A stretch of 64,000 nucleotides of DNA from Antedon mediterranea (taxonomy: Eukaryota; Echinodermata; Crinoidea; Comatulida; Antedonidae): positions 29,213,871 to 29,277,870 of the forward strand of contig NC_092676.1 of the NCBI RefSeq assembly GCF_964355755.1, in the 5' to 3' direction. The number at the start of each line of letters is the position of its first letter. Position 1 is the first letter of the stretch. Both the position numbers and the translations under genes were made by a program. The notes below the pieces were generated by a model. The model ran no database searches, had not been told where the DNA came from, and saw nothing but the letters and a program-made list of their open reading frames with translations. Positions 46,301 to 56,279 of the stretch are shown here, one piece after another.

Positions 46301-49300
46301 TCCCGACAGAAATGGAGTCTATTCTCAGCGATACGACCTAGAGTAGCAGCCTGCAGATAGAGGGCAGTGTCACTTTTGAAAAGATTCCCACAGAGCATTT
46401 GATCAGTTGCATCTAAACCTAATAAAACAATGGTAAACTTGTTATTGTTTAATTAAGTGAATGAAATTTATACAAGAAAAAAAAAGAACTCATTGAAATA
46501 AAACAATTTTAAATGATACAAACCATTTTCATCCATCATAGAATTTTCAAGATTTTCGTCAGTTAGGTCAAGCATATTAAGAATCAAAAGGATGGCTTTG
46601 ATTGGATCAACAAAATTCAAAATTGCTTGAGATATTTCATTTGTGATTTCCGATTGGCTAATTCCTTGCTGCTCACTAAAAATAAAATAGTAATCAACAT
46701 TGCATTTATTTGCAGTCAATGTATCATTTCTGAATAAATAAAAAGACATATTTATTTGAAAGTACATGGGCGGATCCAAGGGAGGGCATTCCTAAATTTC
46801 GCAAATTGTAATGCAAAAGATAGGACATCAAATTAAGCTCAGCCCTTCAGGTTTAGCCCTGGGTGACCCCCTATTTCTAAATCCTGGATCCGCCACAGAA
46901 GTATTTCATGTACCTTATTCCGACTAGGATACTATCAGCAATTTGTTCAACAAGAATATCTGCTTGCTCCTGGTGGAATAAATTGTGCTCAAATGATGCG
47001 ATATCCTGGCAACTTATGCGCTGCTGAATGAGTTTTAGGATCTTTGATATTGTGATAAGGTCTTGAGAGAGGGTGTGCTCTACAAGAGAAAAGATATAAG
47101 AAGATTTATAAAGTGCACATATCCACAAGGTGCTTCTGAAAAAACATGAAAAATACTAACCTTGAAATTAAAAACAAAACATTTTGAAAAAACTAATAAA
47201 GGCAGAACAATCGAACCCACATCACTGCTTCCGTAAATGTAAAAATTATAAACTGTTGATGATTACCTTACTTGATTGTGGCATTGTATCCTAACTAATT
47301 AAAATATAATACGGTTTTGCTTATTTCATATAGTTACAAATAATTACCATCTTGCATTTGTGTAAATTCTTCAAGTTTCACCATTGAACATTGCTCCGGG
47401 TTTAAGTACACTTCTTCAAGAATATCGCACGGTCTTAAAACAGAGACGACATTCTGTAAAAATAAACAAATAAATAAAAGATGTATTTCCATTTTGCAGT
47501 TCATTGTTTGTATATAATAATAATTATGATAATTTGTAACGCACCTTTTTAATCAATACTGGCATTTGTGTGTTTATATCAACAAATATTCCAACTGGTT
47601 TATTAGCAACCTGCAAAATAAATTTGTCATCAAAAATCAAATGTGCAGAAAAAAAAGGAGAGAAAATAAAATAAGCACTGAAAAAATGACAATGCTGTGG
47701 GTATCAGTGGCTGGATCTCAATGGAGATAAAAATAAAATAAGCACTGAAAAAATGACAATGCTGTGAGTATTAGTGGCTGGATCTCAATGGAGATAAAAA
47801 TAAAATAAGCACTGAAAAAATGACAATGCTGTGAGTATTAGTGGCTGGATCGCAATGGAGATACAAAAAAAAAGCACTGAAAAAAATGACAATGCTGTGG
47901 GTATCAGTGGCTGGATCGCAATGGAGATAAAAATAAAATAAGCACTGAAAAAATGACAATGCTGTGAGTATTAGTGGCTGGATCTCAATGGAGATACAAA
48001 AAAAAAGCACTGAAAAAAATGACAATGCTGTGGGTATCAGTGGCTGGATCGCAATGGAGATAAAAATAAAATAAGCACTGAAAAAATGACAATGCTGTGA
48101 GTATCAGTGGCTGGATCTCAATGGAGATACAAAATAAAATAAGCACTGAAAAAATGACAATGCTGTGGGTATCAGTGGCTGGATCTCAATGGAGATACAA
48201 AATAAAATAAGCACTGAAAAAAAAGACAATGCTATGGATATCAGTGGCTGTACCTCAATGGAGATACAAAATAAAATAAGCACTGAAAAAAATGACAATG
48301 CTGTGAGTATCAGTGGCTGTACCTCAATGGAGATACAAAATAAAATAAGCACTGAAAAAAAAGACAATGCTATGGATATCAGTGGCTGGATCGCAATGGA
48401 GATACAAAATAAAATAAAGTAAAACAGCCAAAAAATTAGCATTTACATAATCAACTTCTGAAGAAAACGAAATGTTTCCGTTTCATAATACCTTTGTAAA
48501 TCTGTTATTACTTAATTGTTTAAAAGAGTGTTGAATTATTTGTAATTGTTAAGTTGCATACCTCATGATATTGATGGCAACAAGTGTAGAAGTTAGACCA
48601 TGTCTGTTGTTGTATCTCACAATATTCATTCTGATCCATCTCCCCGCCTCCAAATCGGTGTTTAATCTCATTCTCAATAGCCGCTATCACGTCTTTCCTC
48701 AACACGTTTGGATTCAGGTTAGTCTCTGTGATGTGACCATCTATAGACCGCTGACAAATCTTAAAGGTTCAACATTGTTACACTCAAATTATAGCAGTGA
48801 AAATAAATTGATTACACATATCTGAAGCAGGTACTTACTACCAAGACTAAATCATATTTTGATGCATTCCACACAGCATATAGAAGCACTGAGCATCCAT
48901 TTACATATATTGTAAAAAATACTACTTTTCAGCCTTTTGGCTGCCGTTGTATTATTGATTTCTTTTTTATGAATAAATATACCTGAATTATTACATTTAA
49001 GTCAAAATTGAAGTTATATCCTTCTGGTGCATTTTACTGGTACTGGTTTAGTTAACCGTCTATATAGAGACATCTGGTAACCATAGTCCAACCAACAAAA
49101 GCCAAATCTGTATTACAAGATGTTAACTTTATATGCTTAAATGTGCTTTTGAATGAACTTAGTTTGTACTTACATTTAAGGCCCTGGCTATTGATTGTAA
49201 ACAGAATCTTCCGGAATCAAATATTTCTTGTAAGTAAACCTCCTGTCAATCAAATTAATATTTAGAAAAAATTACAACAATATATTTTTTTTTAAGATGG

Positions 49301-52300
49301 TCATTACTTTATAAATAAAAAAAAACCATAAAGAATGTTTAACAATTTTAAAAAAAAACGTAAAATACTTACACGAGATTCTAAGAATGGTGGAAACAAA
49401 ACCTCTGGTGTTGGATTAACAGACAAACTAACAGTCTTCCACCCTCTGTCAAATATATGAGACACTGTAAAGCTCTGTCCACCCTATCAAACTTTGTGAG
49501 ACAACAAAATGTGCCCATATATGGACACGACGACAATATCATATCACTAAAATATTTGGGCACATCACACTTTTTTGTCAAACTAGTTTGATAGTGTGGA
49601 CAGAGCTTTATTTCAATAAAATATTCATTATTTACATTTGGTACAATATTTGTTTGCACGATAATTTCAAAATCTTGCATTTTTCAATATGGGCTGAAAT
49701 TAAATAGCATTTCCTGAGCTTTCAGAAAACTTACTTATATTCAATTATTTGGAATAGCCATCAGACAATAACAAGCGCATGCATTGAATTACAATAGTCA
49801 TACCCTTTAAGATCTGTATATTTAGCAATAGTCTCTGCTCCAGATGTCCAAACTGTCCAGACGTGTTGTTCAGATAGGCAAAAGTCTACCAAAGTATCTT
49901 TGGGTGAATACAAAGAGGCTAGCTTCTTCAACTGGTATTTGCCATTTTGTTGTAAAAACTGTACTAACATAAACTAAAAGAAAAAATCAATATTTTGAAA
50001 TAACAAATAGTGTCTGTTAAATTTACATCAATAAAAATTAATCATTACCTAATACCACAATGGTTTTGAGAAAAAAAAAATGCATATATAACATTCAAAC
50101 CAAAAAATTTTTATTGTTACCTGACATCGATCTGGGAAATCTAAGTAGACTCCAAGAATCAGATGTTTGTTATCACTGCCATAAGCTTTCTTTATTATGT
50201 GACCTGTAGCTACAGCATCATGTATATCACTTTTGTCTGGAATGAAGTCTAGCAAGCTAGATGAGACAATGCACTCCTGATTCTGTGGTAAGAATTAGAA
50301 TACGAAAATCAATGGTTTTTTTTTAATATCAGAAATATTGTGAAATATTGACAATAATAATAATGGCTTTTAGCTCTGTATCACTATCAAACTATATGTG
50401 AGAAAAATGTGATGTGCCCATATATGGACATGATGATGTCATATCACTACTATATTTGGGCATATGACACACACATTTTTTGTCACACTAGTTTGATAGT
50501 GTAGACAGACCTTTATATAAATGAAGTCATATAACAGACTTCTGCTATCAGACTGACCTGGAATTTGAAGACAAGTATTAAATGGCTTTAGCTTTAATTT
50601 AAAAATACACTAATCAAACAGGCTTTTATTTACAACTAGCAATTGACACTGACATACCTTGCATGACCAGATACGGAGGAAGTGATCCTTACACACAGAA
50701 ATGATGAATGTATCTTGACCTAAGCTGTGCATGCAGACACTCAAAGCAGCATCGGTGGAGTCTTGACCTCCTCTGAACACAGACGGAACCAAGCCACTAA
50801 GAAGCCGAGACATGCCTAGAGGTTGGCTTAGCTCTCGTTGAGACACTATACCTGAAAGATAAGAAATTGGAATGCCATTCTTCAGAAGGGTAAACAATGA
50901 CTTCCTACCTTTATTTTGTGCTATTTATTTATTTATATAATTATTGTACAGTAACTTCGTGTAATGTTTTTTCTATTTTGTTAATGGTGGTCTCTGCTTA
51001 AAGTCTAGACACATTTTGACCACCATCCACATTTATATATATTTAATTATTTATAAACACATTAGGCATAGAACATTATTTCTAAACCGCCTGGTGATAT
51101 ACCGAAATTTAATTAATTACTTTAAAACGATAAGATGAGGAAATCTGTAGGAATAAGAAAAAGTCGCCCCAACCGAGATTCGAACCCGGACCTTCTGCTT
51201 GATATGCAGATGTATTATTTGTGGAAAATCAATAAACAAACAAACCTCCTAAACCAATAGCAGTCAGTTTCACCAGAATGATAGAGCCTTTACGAGTTGT
51301 CATTGCAAAGAGAGCTTCACCCTCATTTGTAAGGCATGACGAACTGGTGTGAATCTCGTGATGGTGGGACCCGGTTTGATCCAGTGTATACAGGTTGGCT
51401 GGGTCCTGTATACTGGCTATAGAAATGTCAGCAAATATTGATGATATAGTACAGTCAGAGGCATATTGGTCCTGAAGAAGAAATATTGTTACAATTTACT
51501 TAACGCAAAGTGTCTTTGTCAATCAGTAGAAGACACAAAGATGTTTTGTCCCCCAAAAGCATGAACATTACAATTAATAAAATCAGATTTTCAATAGGCC
51601 ATTTTGTAGTTTTGATCAAGTTAATGACTTCCACAGAAAAAAATTAATACAAAATTTCACTTATAAAAAGACAAAACAAATAGTTAAATTCAACCATAAC
51701 CAATTTCCTGGCAGCCAATTTGACTATTTTTTACTTTAAATTATATTTTTTTCAGGTAAATAATTTTTGTTTTTGATCAAATTTTTGGTTGAAGTGAAAA
51801 AATGGCATATTCAACAAAAAAAATTGAAAAAAATATTTTTTTTTCAGGGAACAATATATCATTTAAATAAGACATTTAAAACACATAAATATTTACCACT
51901 CGTTGCATTCTAGATGGATGGGGAAACACCAATCTGAGAACGCTGTTGACGGTGGTGACAAGGATGATAACGTTAGCGTGTGTCTCATGCACAGTGACTG
52001 TAGGGAGGATGACAGAACCCTGCATGTGGATTCTAACAGCATTCCCACAAAGGTTGCCATCAAGGGAGTCTTCTATCAGCTCTAAGGTGTCCTTACTTGA
52101 TCGCCTGAAATAATAGTAACAGTTTAATAGTCTAAAGATCTGTCTACACTATCAAACAAAATGTGACAACAAAATGTGATGTGCCCATATATGGACACGA
52201 TGATGTCATATCATTACCATATTTAAGCATATCACTACCATATTTGAGCACATCACACTTTTTTTGTCCCACTAGTTTGATAGTGTAGACAAAGCTTAAC

Positions 52301-54771
52301 ATTTTAGCCACAACTTTCATAAATTTGCATTTTCTGTTCATTCATTAAATGCATCGCCCGAGGATGCTGTTTCTACATCTAGCATTAGTTCTATTAAATC
52401 TGCTCTTGCAAAAGCTCACAGTAAGCATCCATTATTGTTCAATTTTTCTGCAATATGATCTGACCTAAAATATTGTTGTACTTATTCAATCAAGGAAGTA
52501 ATCAGTAAGTAATAATTCATACAGAAGATAATCAAACTGAATAGTAAGTATGAATCAACTCACCAATAGATAAACCTATTTCTTGTGGCTGAATCCACAT
52601 GGTCGCTATGACGATATGTGAAGCCACTTGCACCGTCTGGTACCTGGACATCTTGTAAAGCACTCTGACCATCCCCTGAAAACAATTAGAAAGTACTCAA
52701 TTATATTACTGATGGATATAGGATATTAACTGCAACTAGCCTTATGAATCTTACAAGGACTACTAACAATACTTACAGAGATGAGAATATGCCACAGATT
52801 AGACAGTAGTATCCAAGCAATGCTACTTTAAGTCTTCACCCAATTTTACCAATCTCATGCAGCTTAAAGGCCAATTTACACAGATGAGCTGAAACAGCAA
52901 ACATGACCATGTAGCTTGTCCCACGTACATAGACATAGATTCTATATTATCGTTACCGCTCGTCTGTGTAAATTGGCCTTTAGGTTTTAGGTTAAATTAC
53001 CCACCAACAAATACAACACAATGGAAGCCTCGTACAGTGGTGATTGCACTCCATTGGACGAAACCTAGTTATGATCAATGCGTGATCGTGTGACGTGTAT
53101 GGTGTATATGATATTCCTCTTTGGGTTATTCCATTGTAGGTGTAGGTAGGTCTTAAAGTTTCAGTTAAATTGCCCATACAACAACACAGTGGAATGGAAA
53201 CATCGTACAGTGGTGATTGCACTCTGCACTCTGGACAAAACATAGTTATGATCAATGCGTGCATATATGATATTCCTTTTTGGGTTATTCCATTGTAGGT
53301 GTAGGTAGGTTTATTAAGTCTCAATTTTTTCTTTAAATGATGAATGAATTGGTATATAGAATTTCACTCTATAGTGAGTTTATAACTGGACTGAAATAAT
53401 GCTTATCTCAGTGTGTGTGTGTTATTAAATTGCAACTTGCAATGGGTGGGAAAATTCTTCATTAATGTCAAACCATGGTGGATATTTCCTCCATGGTCAA
53501 ACATAGAATACGGCAAGATTTTAATGATACAGAATGTGAACACAACAATGCATATTTTGAACATGTTGAATCTATTTTCCCCTCGAACAGGAAAATAGAA
53601 TGTTTGGTTTATCCAGGTAAGCTATAGATGCTCAAAATAGACCTACAAATCAATAACATCCTTTTAAATATTATTAATGGTATTTGAACGGAAATACATT
53701 GTCATTGTCGGTCATGCTTGAATGGGTAACAAACTAAAGACAAACTATCGCACTGAAAACCAATCATTTCACAGAATTATTCATAATACATTAGGCCTAA
53801 ATTATTTATTAGAGATTGGCTGATTATTGTTACATAGCAACAAAATATTGTTACCAGTAATATTCCACGAATATATTAAAATCTTTTGTATAAAAAAACC
53901 CTATAAATATAGAATAAACATCCACAATAGTAATACAATATTATATATTTTAGCTGGGGTGTTACATACTATATTTCAGAACAGCACAAATAGATTTTGC
54001 CCATTGGTCCGTACAAATTGTTTACTGCGATATAACAAAAGCTGTAATCATTGATTCTTGTCTTGGCCTAGCGTTAACAACAACGCATTAATGCAAATAA
54101 ATAAGAATGGATTGGACCGGCAGGATGTTCAACGCGCGGTATTTAAACGGAAATACAAACGCATGATTCATGAATGATTGAATTTGTTCAATTGTGTTGG
54201 TTTAAAATAAAATTTTTAGGGCCCTACTTGCTAGCTAGGCATAGAAACAAGAATTATTATTAGGCCTACAATACAATACAAATTTTATTTTTATTTATTA
54301 ACATTAATAATAATTAGGCCTAGGAGGCCTACCTAGGCCTAATAATATTAATAAATAAATATTATTAATTATGGGTTGTAATTCAATATTAATAGGAAAT
54401 ACTCACTCAAGTAATCCTCATTTAAAAATTAAATGCAGAGTAGGCTAAGTGAAAATACTTTAACAAAAAAAAGTTAGGGCTAGCATAGCCGAGGCTAGTG
54501 GTGCAAGTTTTGGAAAACTATTTTAACTCACTCCACCCGCCCAGTCCACCGCATGCATGATGGCAATACAGGCCTAATTTGAAATGTGGGCCTGGCGTTG
54601 GCAAATTATATTTAAAAAACAGAGACAAAATAAGATAATAGAAATTACAATAAATGTTAGCTTTTTACCTATATTAATGGTTAAATCTTTCCATTCAAAT
54701 GCATCAGAATTAAATAATAACAATTCTGATAGGCAACTCATCATGCCTTCTTCGCGCTCCGTAGCCGCCAT
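37308..54771 (-). CDS. NUP160: Nuclear pore complex protein Nup160
   Basis: 31 exons in transcript order: 54771-54669, 52675-52564, 52104-51897, 51471-51246, 50851-50658, 50282-50121, 49973-49804, 49445-49373, 49242-49174, 48750-48562, 47610-47545, 47453-47348, 47079-46914, 46675-46524, 46418-46258, 46165-46032, 45765-45538, 45422-45353, 45203-44985, 44758-44663, 44361-44267, 43876-43780, 43523-43418, 43305-43078, 42821-42711, 42369-42243, 41901-41803, 41527-41383, 38135-38010, 37842-37738, 37448-37308. They total 4284 nt (1427 residues); human is 1436. Nup160 is a Y-complex (Nup107-160) scaffold protein with an N-terminal beta-propeller (RNRFIYWRSSKDTLELIE; LRLVFPHPSRMQ) and an alpha-helical C-terminal part (RQFVVVLCETGQIKQLC; PILWCKVFKHHLE). 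It starts MAATEREEG. The 9th-to-10th exon acceptor is ambiguous (48750 or 48759). The introns are crowded with repeats. Confidence 0.94.
37542..37703. mobile_element. Palindromic MITE, copy 11
   Basis: AAAGCTCTGTCTACACTATT at the left and GTTTGATAGTGTGGACAGAG + CTTT at the right, flanked by TA. It lies in the last NUP160 intron. Confidence 0.9.
38160..38506 (+). repeat. 84-bp tandem array, about 4 copies
   Basis: The unit GTACAAAATGAAACATAACA ... CACTCACATACATTGAT repeats at an 84-bp period. It starts about 25 bp from the NUP160 exon at 38010-38135 and ends a few bases before the LTR element. The period is a multiple of three and the minus strand has no stop, which explains a 104-codon frame here. 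Confidence 0.9.
38512..39012 (-). repeat. 3' LTR of the element (by element orientation)
   Basis: 501 bp, TGTCACGAAC ... TTTATTACA on the plus strand. It differs from the other LTR mainly by lacking one copy of a 12-bp CCAACCTCTAAT repeat and by a few point changes. Confidence 0.92.
39086..40225 (-). pseudogene. Gag-integrase remnant ORF of the LTR element
   Basis: A 379-codon open frame. The N-terminal part is acidic, then Gln/Met-rich (repeated MQQQ-type segments), then Lys-rich, and resembles a gag-like region without a CCHC knuckle. The C-terminal part, about 265-335, carries the integrase H2C2 zinc-binding module: HDIPLAGHLGRKKTLDRI followed by CNTCEICQK. The integrase catalytic core is absent: the frame drifts into unrelated sequence and stops. 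An in-frame deletion removed protease, RT and RNase H, so the element cannot mobilise itself. It could be a non-autonomous element moved in trans. Confidence 0.8.
40588..41102 (-). repeat. 5' LTR of the element (by element orientation)
   Basis: 515 bp. It has three copies of the CCAACCTCTAAT 12-mer where the other LTR has two. It would hold the element promoter. Confidence 0.92.
41959..42179. mobile_element. TIR-like repeat ('GGGGACAC' family)
   Basis: The left end AATAAAACCTCCTCTA and the right end AAAAGTTCTACTGTA are roughly inverted. The interior has GGGGACACTTCC, GGGACATCCCTATTAAAGGG and GGTGTCC words shared with 22961-23290 and 24088-24310. It lies in a NUP160 intron beside exon 42243-42369. 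Confidence 0.5.
42945..43066. mobile_element. Palindromic MITE, copy 12 (clean ends)
   Basis: This short copy shows the family ends well. TA + AAGCTCTGTCTACACTATCA lies at the left and GATAGTGTGGACAGAGCTT + TA at the right, giving a TA target duplication and inverted ends of 25 bp or more. The family core is GATGTGCCCA..ATGG..CATGATGATGTCATATCACTAC..TTTGGGCAC and is itself a palindrome, so the whole element folds back. It ends about 11 bp from the donor of the NUP160 exon 43305-43078. Confidence 0.92.
43912..44165 (+). mobile_element. tRNA-derived SINE
   Basis: A tRNA-like head has a GTGGTTCGAATCCAACTCTC B-box. It is followed by a body with CCTTAGGCAAGACGCTTTAC, CCTCTCTCGATCCACTCAGG and TGTATACAATGAGTAC. 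This layout (head, then an 'aggcaagacgctttac' body) is common in invertebrate SINEs. The tail is unclear. It lies in a NUP160 intron, antisense to the gene. Confidence 0.75.
45862..46007. mobile_element. Palindromic MITE, copy 13
   Basis: AAGCTCTGTCTAAACTATCA at the left and GTTTGATAGTGTAGACAAGG + CTTT at the right. It ends about 24 bp from NUP160 exon 46032-46165. Confidence 0.88.
46768..46896. repeat. Inverted-end element ('GGCGGATCC')
   Basis: CATGGGCGGATCCAAGG at the left and CCTGGATCCGCCACAG at the right are inverted. It lies in a NUP160 intron immediately next to exon 46914-47079. Short GGCGGATCCAGGATTT ends are seen in many animal DNA elements. It is weakly supported here. Confidence 0.45.
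47670..48415 (+). repeat. Minisatellite, 63-70-bp unit, about 11 copies
   Basis: The unit is the same as at 13300-13990 (CAATGCTGTGGGTATCAGTG, GCTGGATCTCAATGGAGATA, AAATAAAATAAGCACTG). Here GCTGTG is commoner than GCTATG. It is followed by AAAGTAAAACAGCCAAAAAA, like the flank at 14010. It lies in the NUP160 intron between exons 48562-48750 and 47545-47610. Confidence 0.95.
49469..49609. mobile_element. Palindromic MITE, copy 14
   Basis: AAAGCTCTGTCCACCCTATC at the left and GTTTGATAGTGTGGACAGAG + CTTT at the right, flanked by TA. It starts 24 bp from the acceptor of exon 49445-49373 of NUP160. Confidence 0.9.
50371..50514. mobile_element. Palindromic MITE, copy 15
   Basis: AGCTCTGTATCACTATCAAA at the left and GTTTGATAGTGTAGACAGAC + CTTT at the right, with a complete core. 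It is intronic in NUP160. Confidence 0.88.
51140..51230 (-). repeat. tRNA-like 3' half (SINE fragment or tRNA pseudogene)
   Basis: On the minus strand a CTGC...GCAG anticodon-type stem is followed by GTCCGGGTTCGAATCTCGGT, a good T-arm/B-box, and GGGGCGACTTTTTC. No D-arm is present, so it cannot be a working tRNA. A truncated SINE head is the likely reading. Confidence 0.6.
52134..52297. mobile_element. Palindromic MITE, copy 16
   Basis: AAAGATCTGTCTACACTATC at the left and GTTTGATAGTGTAGACAAAG + CTT at the right. It lies about 30 bp from the NUP160 exon 51897-52104. Confidence 0.88.
52865..52982. mobile_element. TIR element, 118 bp
   Basis: TAAAGGCCAATTTACACAGA and its inverted copy TCTGTGTAAATTGGCCTTTA are a perfect 20-bp inverted repeat, extended by TGAGC/GCTCG. 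The terminal TA may be the target duplication. It lies in NUP160 intron 1. Confidence 0.88.
53005..53312 (+). repeat. About 150-bp imperfect direct duplication
   Basis: Two copies of a segment with TCGTACAGTGGTGATTGCAC, TAGTTATGATCAATGCGTG, TGATATTCCT and TGGGTTATTCCATTGTAGGT + GTAGGTAGGT. They differ by indels. It is in NUP160 intron 1 and explains the 110-codon minus-strand frame there. Confidence 0.85.
53601..53645 (-). repeat. Dispersed repeat, copy C (partial, inverted)
   Basis: The minus strand reads ATAGCTTACCTGGATAAACC, matching the core of 5331-5420 and 7197-7285. Confidence 0.45.
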
Positions 54772-55414
54772 GTTTTTTTTTTTATAAAAGAAGTTTCCTT
54801 TATTATATTGCGCATGTGCAAAAGTCAATCATATTCAAAAAATGATTTGACTTTTTTACATACAGTAATTGTTGTTTCATAATGTTTGTAATAATATACA
54901 AACTAGGACTGGTTATCTATGTTAGCAAAAGTTAACTTTGCAGATAACTTAAATAATATCGATCAATCAATAATAATGTTTTCAATAAGAGTGTTTTTTT
55001 TATTTTATTTATTTCGATACCATACAACAAGAAAAAAACCGTATAAAAACGAATAAATCACTTTGAATTTGAATGCCTTCTGACAAAGATATACAATTTT
55101 AAATGTTAAATAAAAATACAAAACTACTGCACAATTAAATTCTTCCTGAGGAAATAACTAAGAAGGATGAAACAATTTTATAAAAGTTAAAACTGTATAG
55201 GCCTACACAATATTAAAATTATTTGGCAGGCCTGAATACAGAAATAAAAACATTTATCTCTCTTTCTCGTCCGACAATATATTTTCTTTTAATTTTAATT
55301 TATGCTCATGATAGTTTAGTAAATATGGAACAGTACTAAAAATACATTAGGCCTACATTATTCTAAGAGGTTTTTTGGTCATGTGAAAAAGGAAGAAGAT
55401 CTATTCCGTAGAAT

Positions 55415-55560
55415 GTGGCGGCTGATTAAACGCAACGTTGACCAATCACAATGTGTTATTCAACAATCGCTTGTCATTTTGGTCAACTCGCATGGGGTTG
55501 CGCGCGCTATAAAACGTCCTTGCGTTGCGTTCTACTGCTACTAATGGACCATTTTCCTTT
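55415..55560 (+). promoter_or_regulatory. CCAAT/TATA promoter-like segment without an obvious gene
   Basis: CCAAT at 55442 and a good TATA box (GCGCTATAAAACG, TATAAAA at 55508-55514) are spaced like a core promoter, in a locally GC-richer stretch. A start would fall near 55540. Downstream there is only a 10-codon ORF, then tandem repeats. It is either the promoter of a non-coding RNA, a relic, or chance. Confidence 0.35.
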
Positions 55561-55602
55561 TCCGTTTTATATATAATAATATTACGTGACATTAGTGCAC
55601 TT

Positions 55603-55888
55603 CCAGAAACGCTAAGCGACGCTCTGCAGCAATGGTTTGAACTTGTTACTGCTGGGGAATAACAAATGATACTACTGCAGTACACCACTCATTACTGCAG
55701 TGCAGTATGTCTTATTAGAAACGTTAAGTGATGCTCTGCGGCAATGGTTTGAACTTGTTACTGCTGGGTAATAACAAATAATACTACTGCAGTACACCAC
55801 TCATTACTGCAGTATGTCTTATTAGAAACGCTAAGTGATGCTCTGCGGCAATGGTTTGAACTTGTTACTGCTGGGGAATAACAAATAA
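55603..55888 (+). repeat. About 110-bp tandem repeat, 2.6 copies
   Basis: The unit runs AGAAACGCTAAGYGAYGCTC, TGCRGCAATGGTTTGAACTT, GTTACTGCTGGGGAATAACA and on through ACTACTGCAGTACACCACTC. The copies differ by a few transitions. Confidence 0.9.
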
Positions 55889-56030
55889 CATATATAATAA
55901 ATATAATATAGTATGATTTAAAGGTAGGAAAACCATAATAATGCTTTTGACTACAAACTATAGTATAACATAAACTCAAAATACTCAAATTAATTAAGGT
56001 ATACATTGATTTCAGGGAGAAAACTAGTCT

Positions 56031-56179
56031 AATATTACTAGGTAGACAGAATTACTATATACAGTATGTGATCACTTTATATTAATACTAGATAGACAGA
56101 ATTACTATATACAGTATGTGATCACTTTATATTAATACTAGGTAGACAGAATTACTATATACAGTATGTGATCACTTTA
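56031..56179 (+). repeat. 50-bp tandem repeat, 3 copies
   Basis: The unit GGTAGACAGAATTACTATAT + ACAGTATGTGATCACTTTAT + ATTAATACTA occurs three times at an exact 50-bp period, with one G/A difference. The last copy ends near the likely poly(A) signal (inverted TTTATT at about 56177) of the TRIM gene. Confidence 0.93.
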
Positions 56180-56279
56180 TTAAAGTACAATCTACTTCCA
56201 TTCCATACCGGTACAATTAATAGATAATTTGATTTAATGTAATTGATCTTTCATTCAACTTTGTTTCTGTAATGATATA

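Larger units (their letters stand above)
54772..56279. other. Upstream region of NUP160 and gap to the TRIM gene
   Basis: The NUP160 promoter should lie just above 54771. The stretch then holds AT-rich sequence with nothing recognisable (about 54830-55380), a promoter-like segment (55415-55560), a 114-bp tandem repeat (55603-55888) and a 50-bp tandem repeat (56031-56179). I see no protein gene. Confidence 0.55.

Noticed and set aside
47771-48442. Minus- and plus-strand ORFs of 84-112 codons
   Set aside because: They are produced by the second minisatellite array inside a NUP160 intron.
51140-51230. Functional tRNA gene
   Set aside because: Only the anticodon-side and T-arm are present. The D-arm and acceptor 5' strand are missing.
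52992-53324. 110-codon minus-strand ORF
   Set aside because: It is an internally duplicated non-coding repeat in NUP160 intron 1, with no protein-like features.
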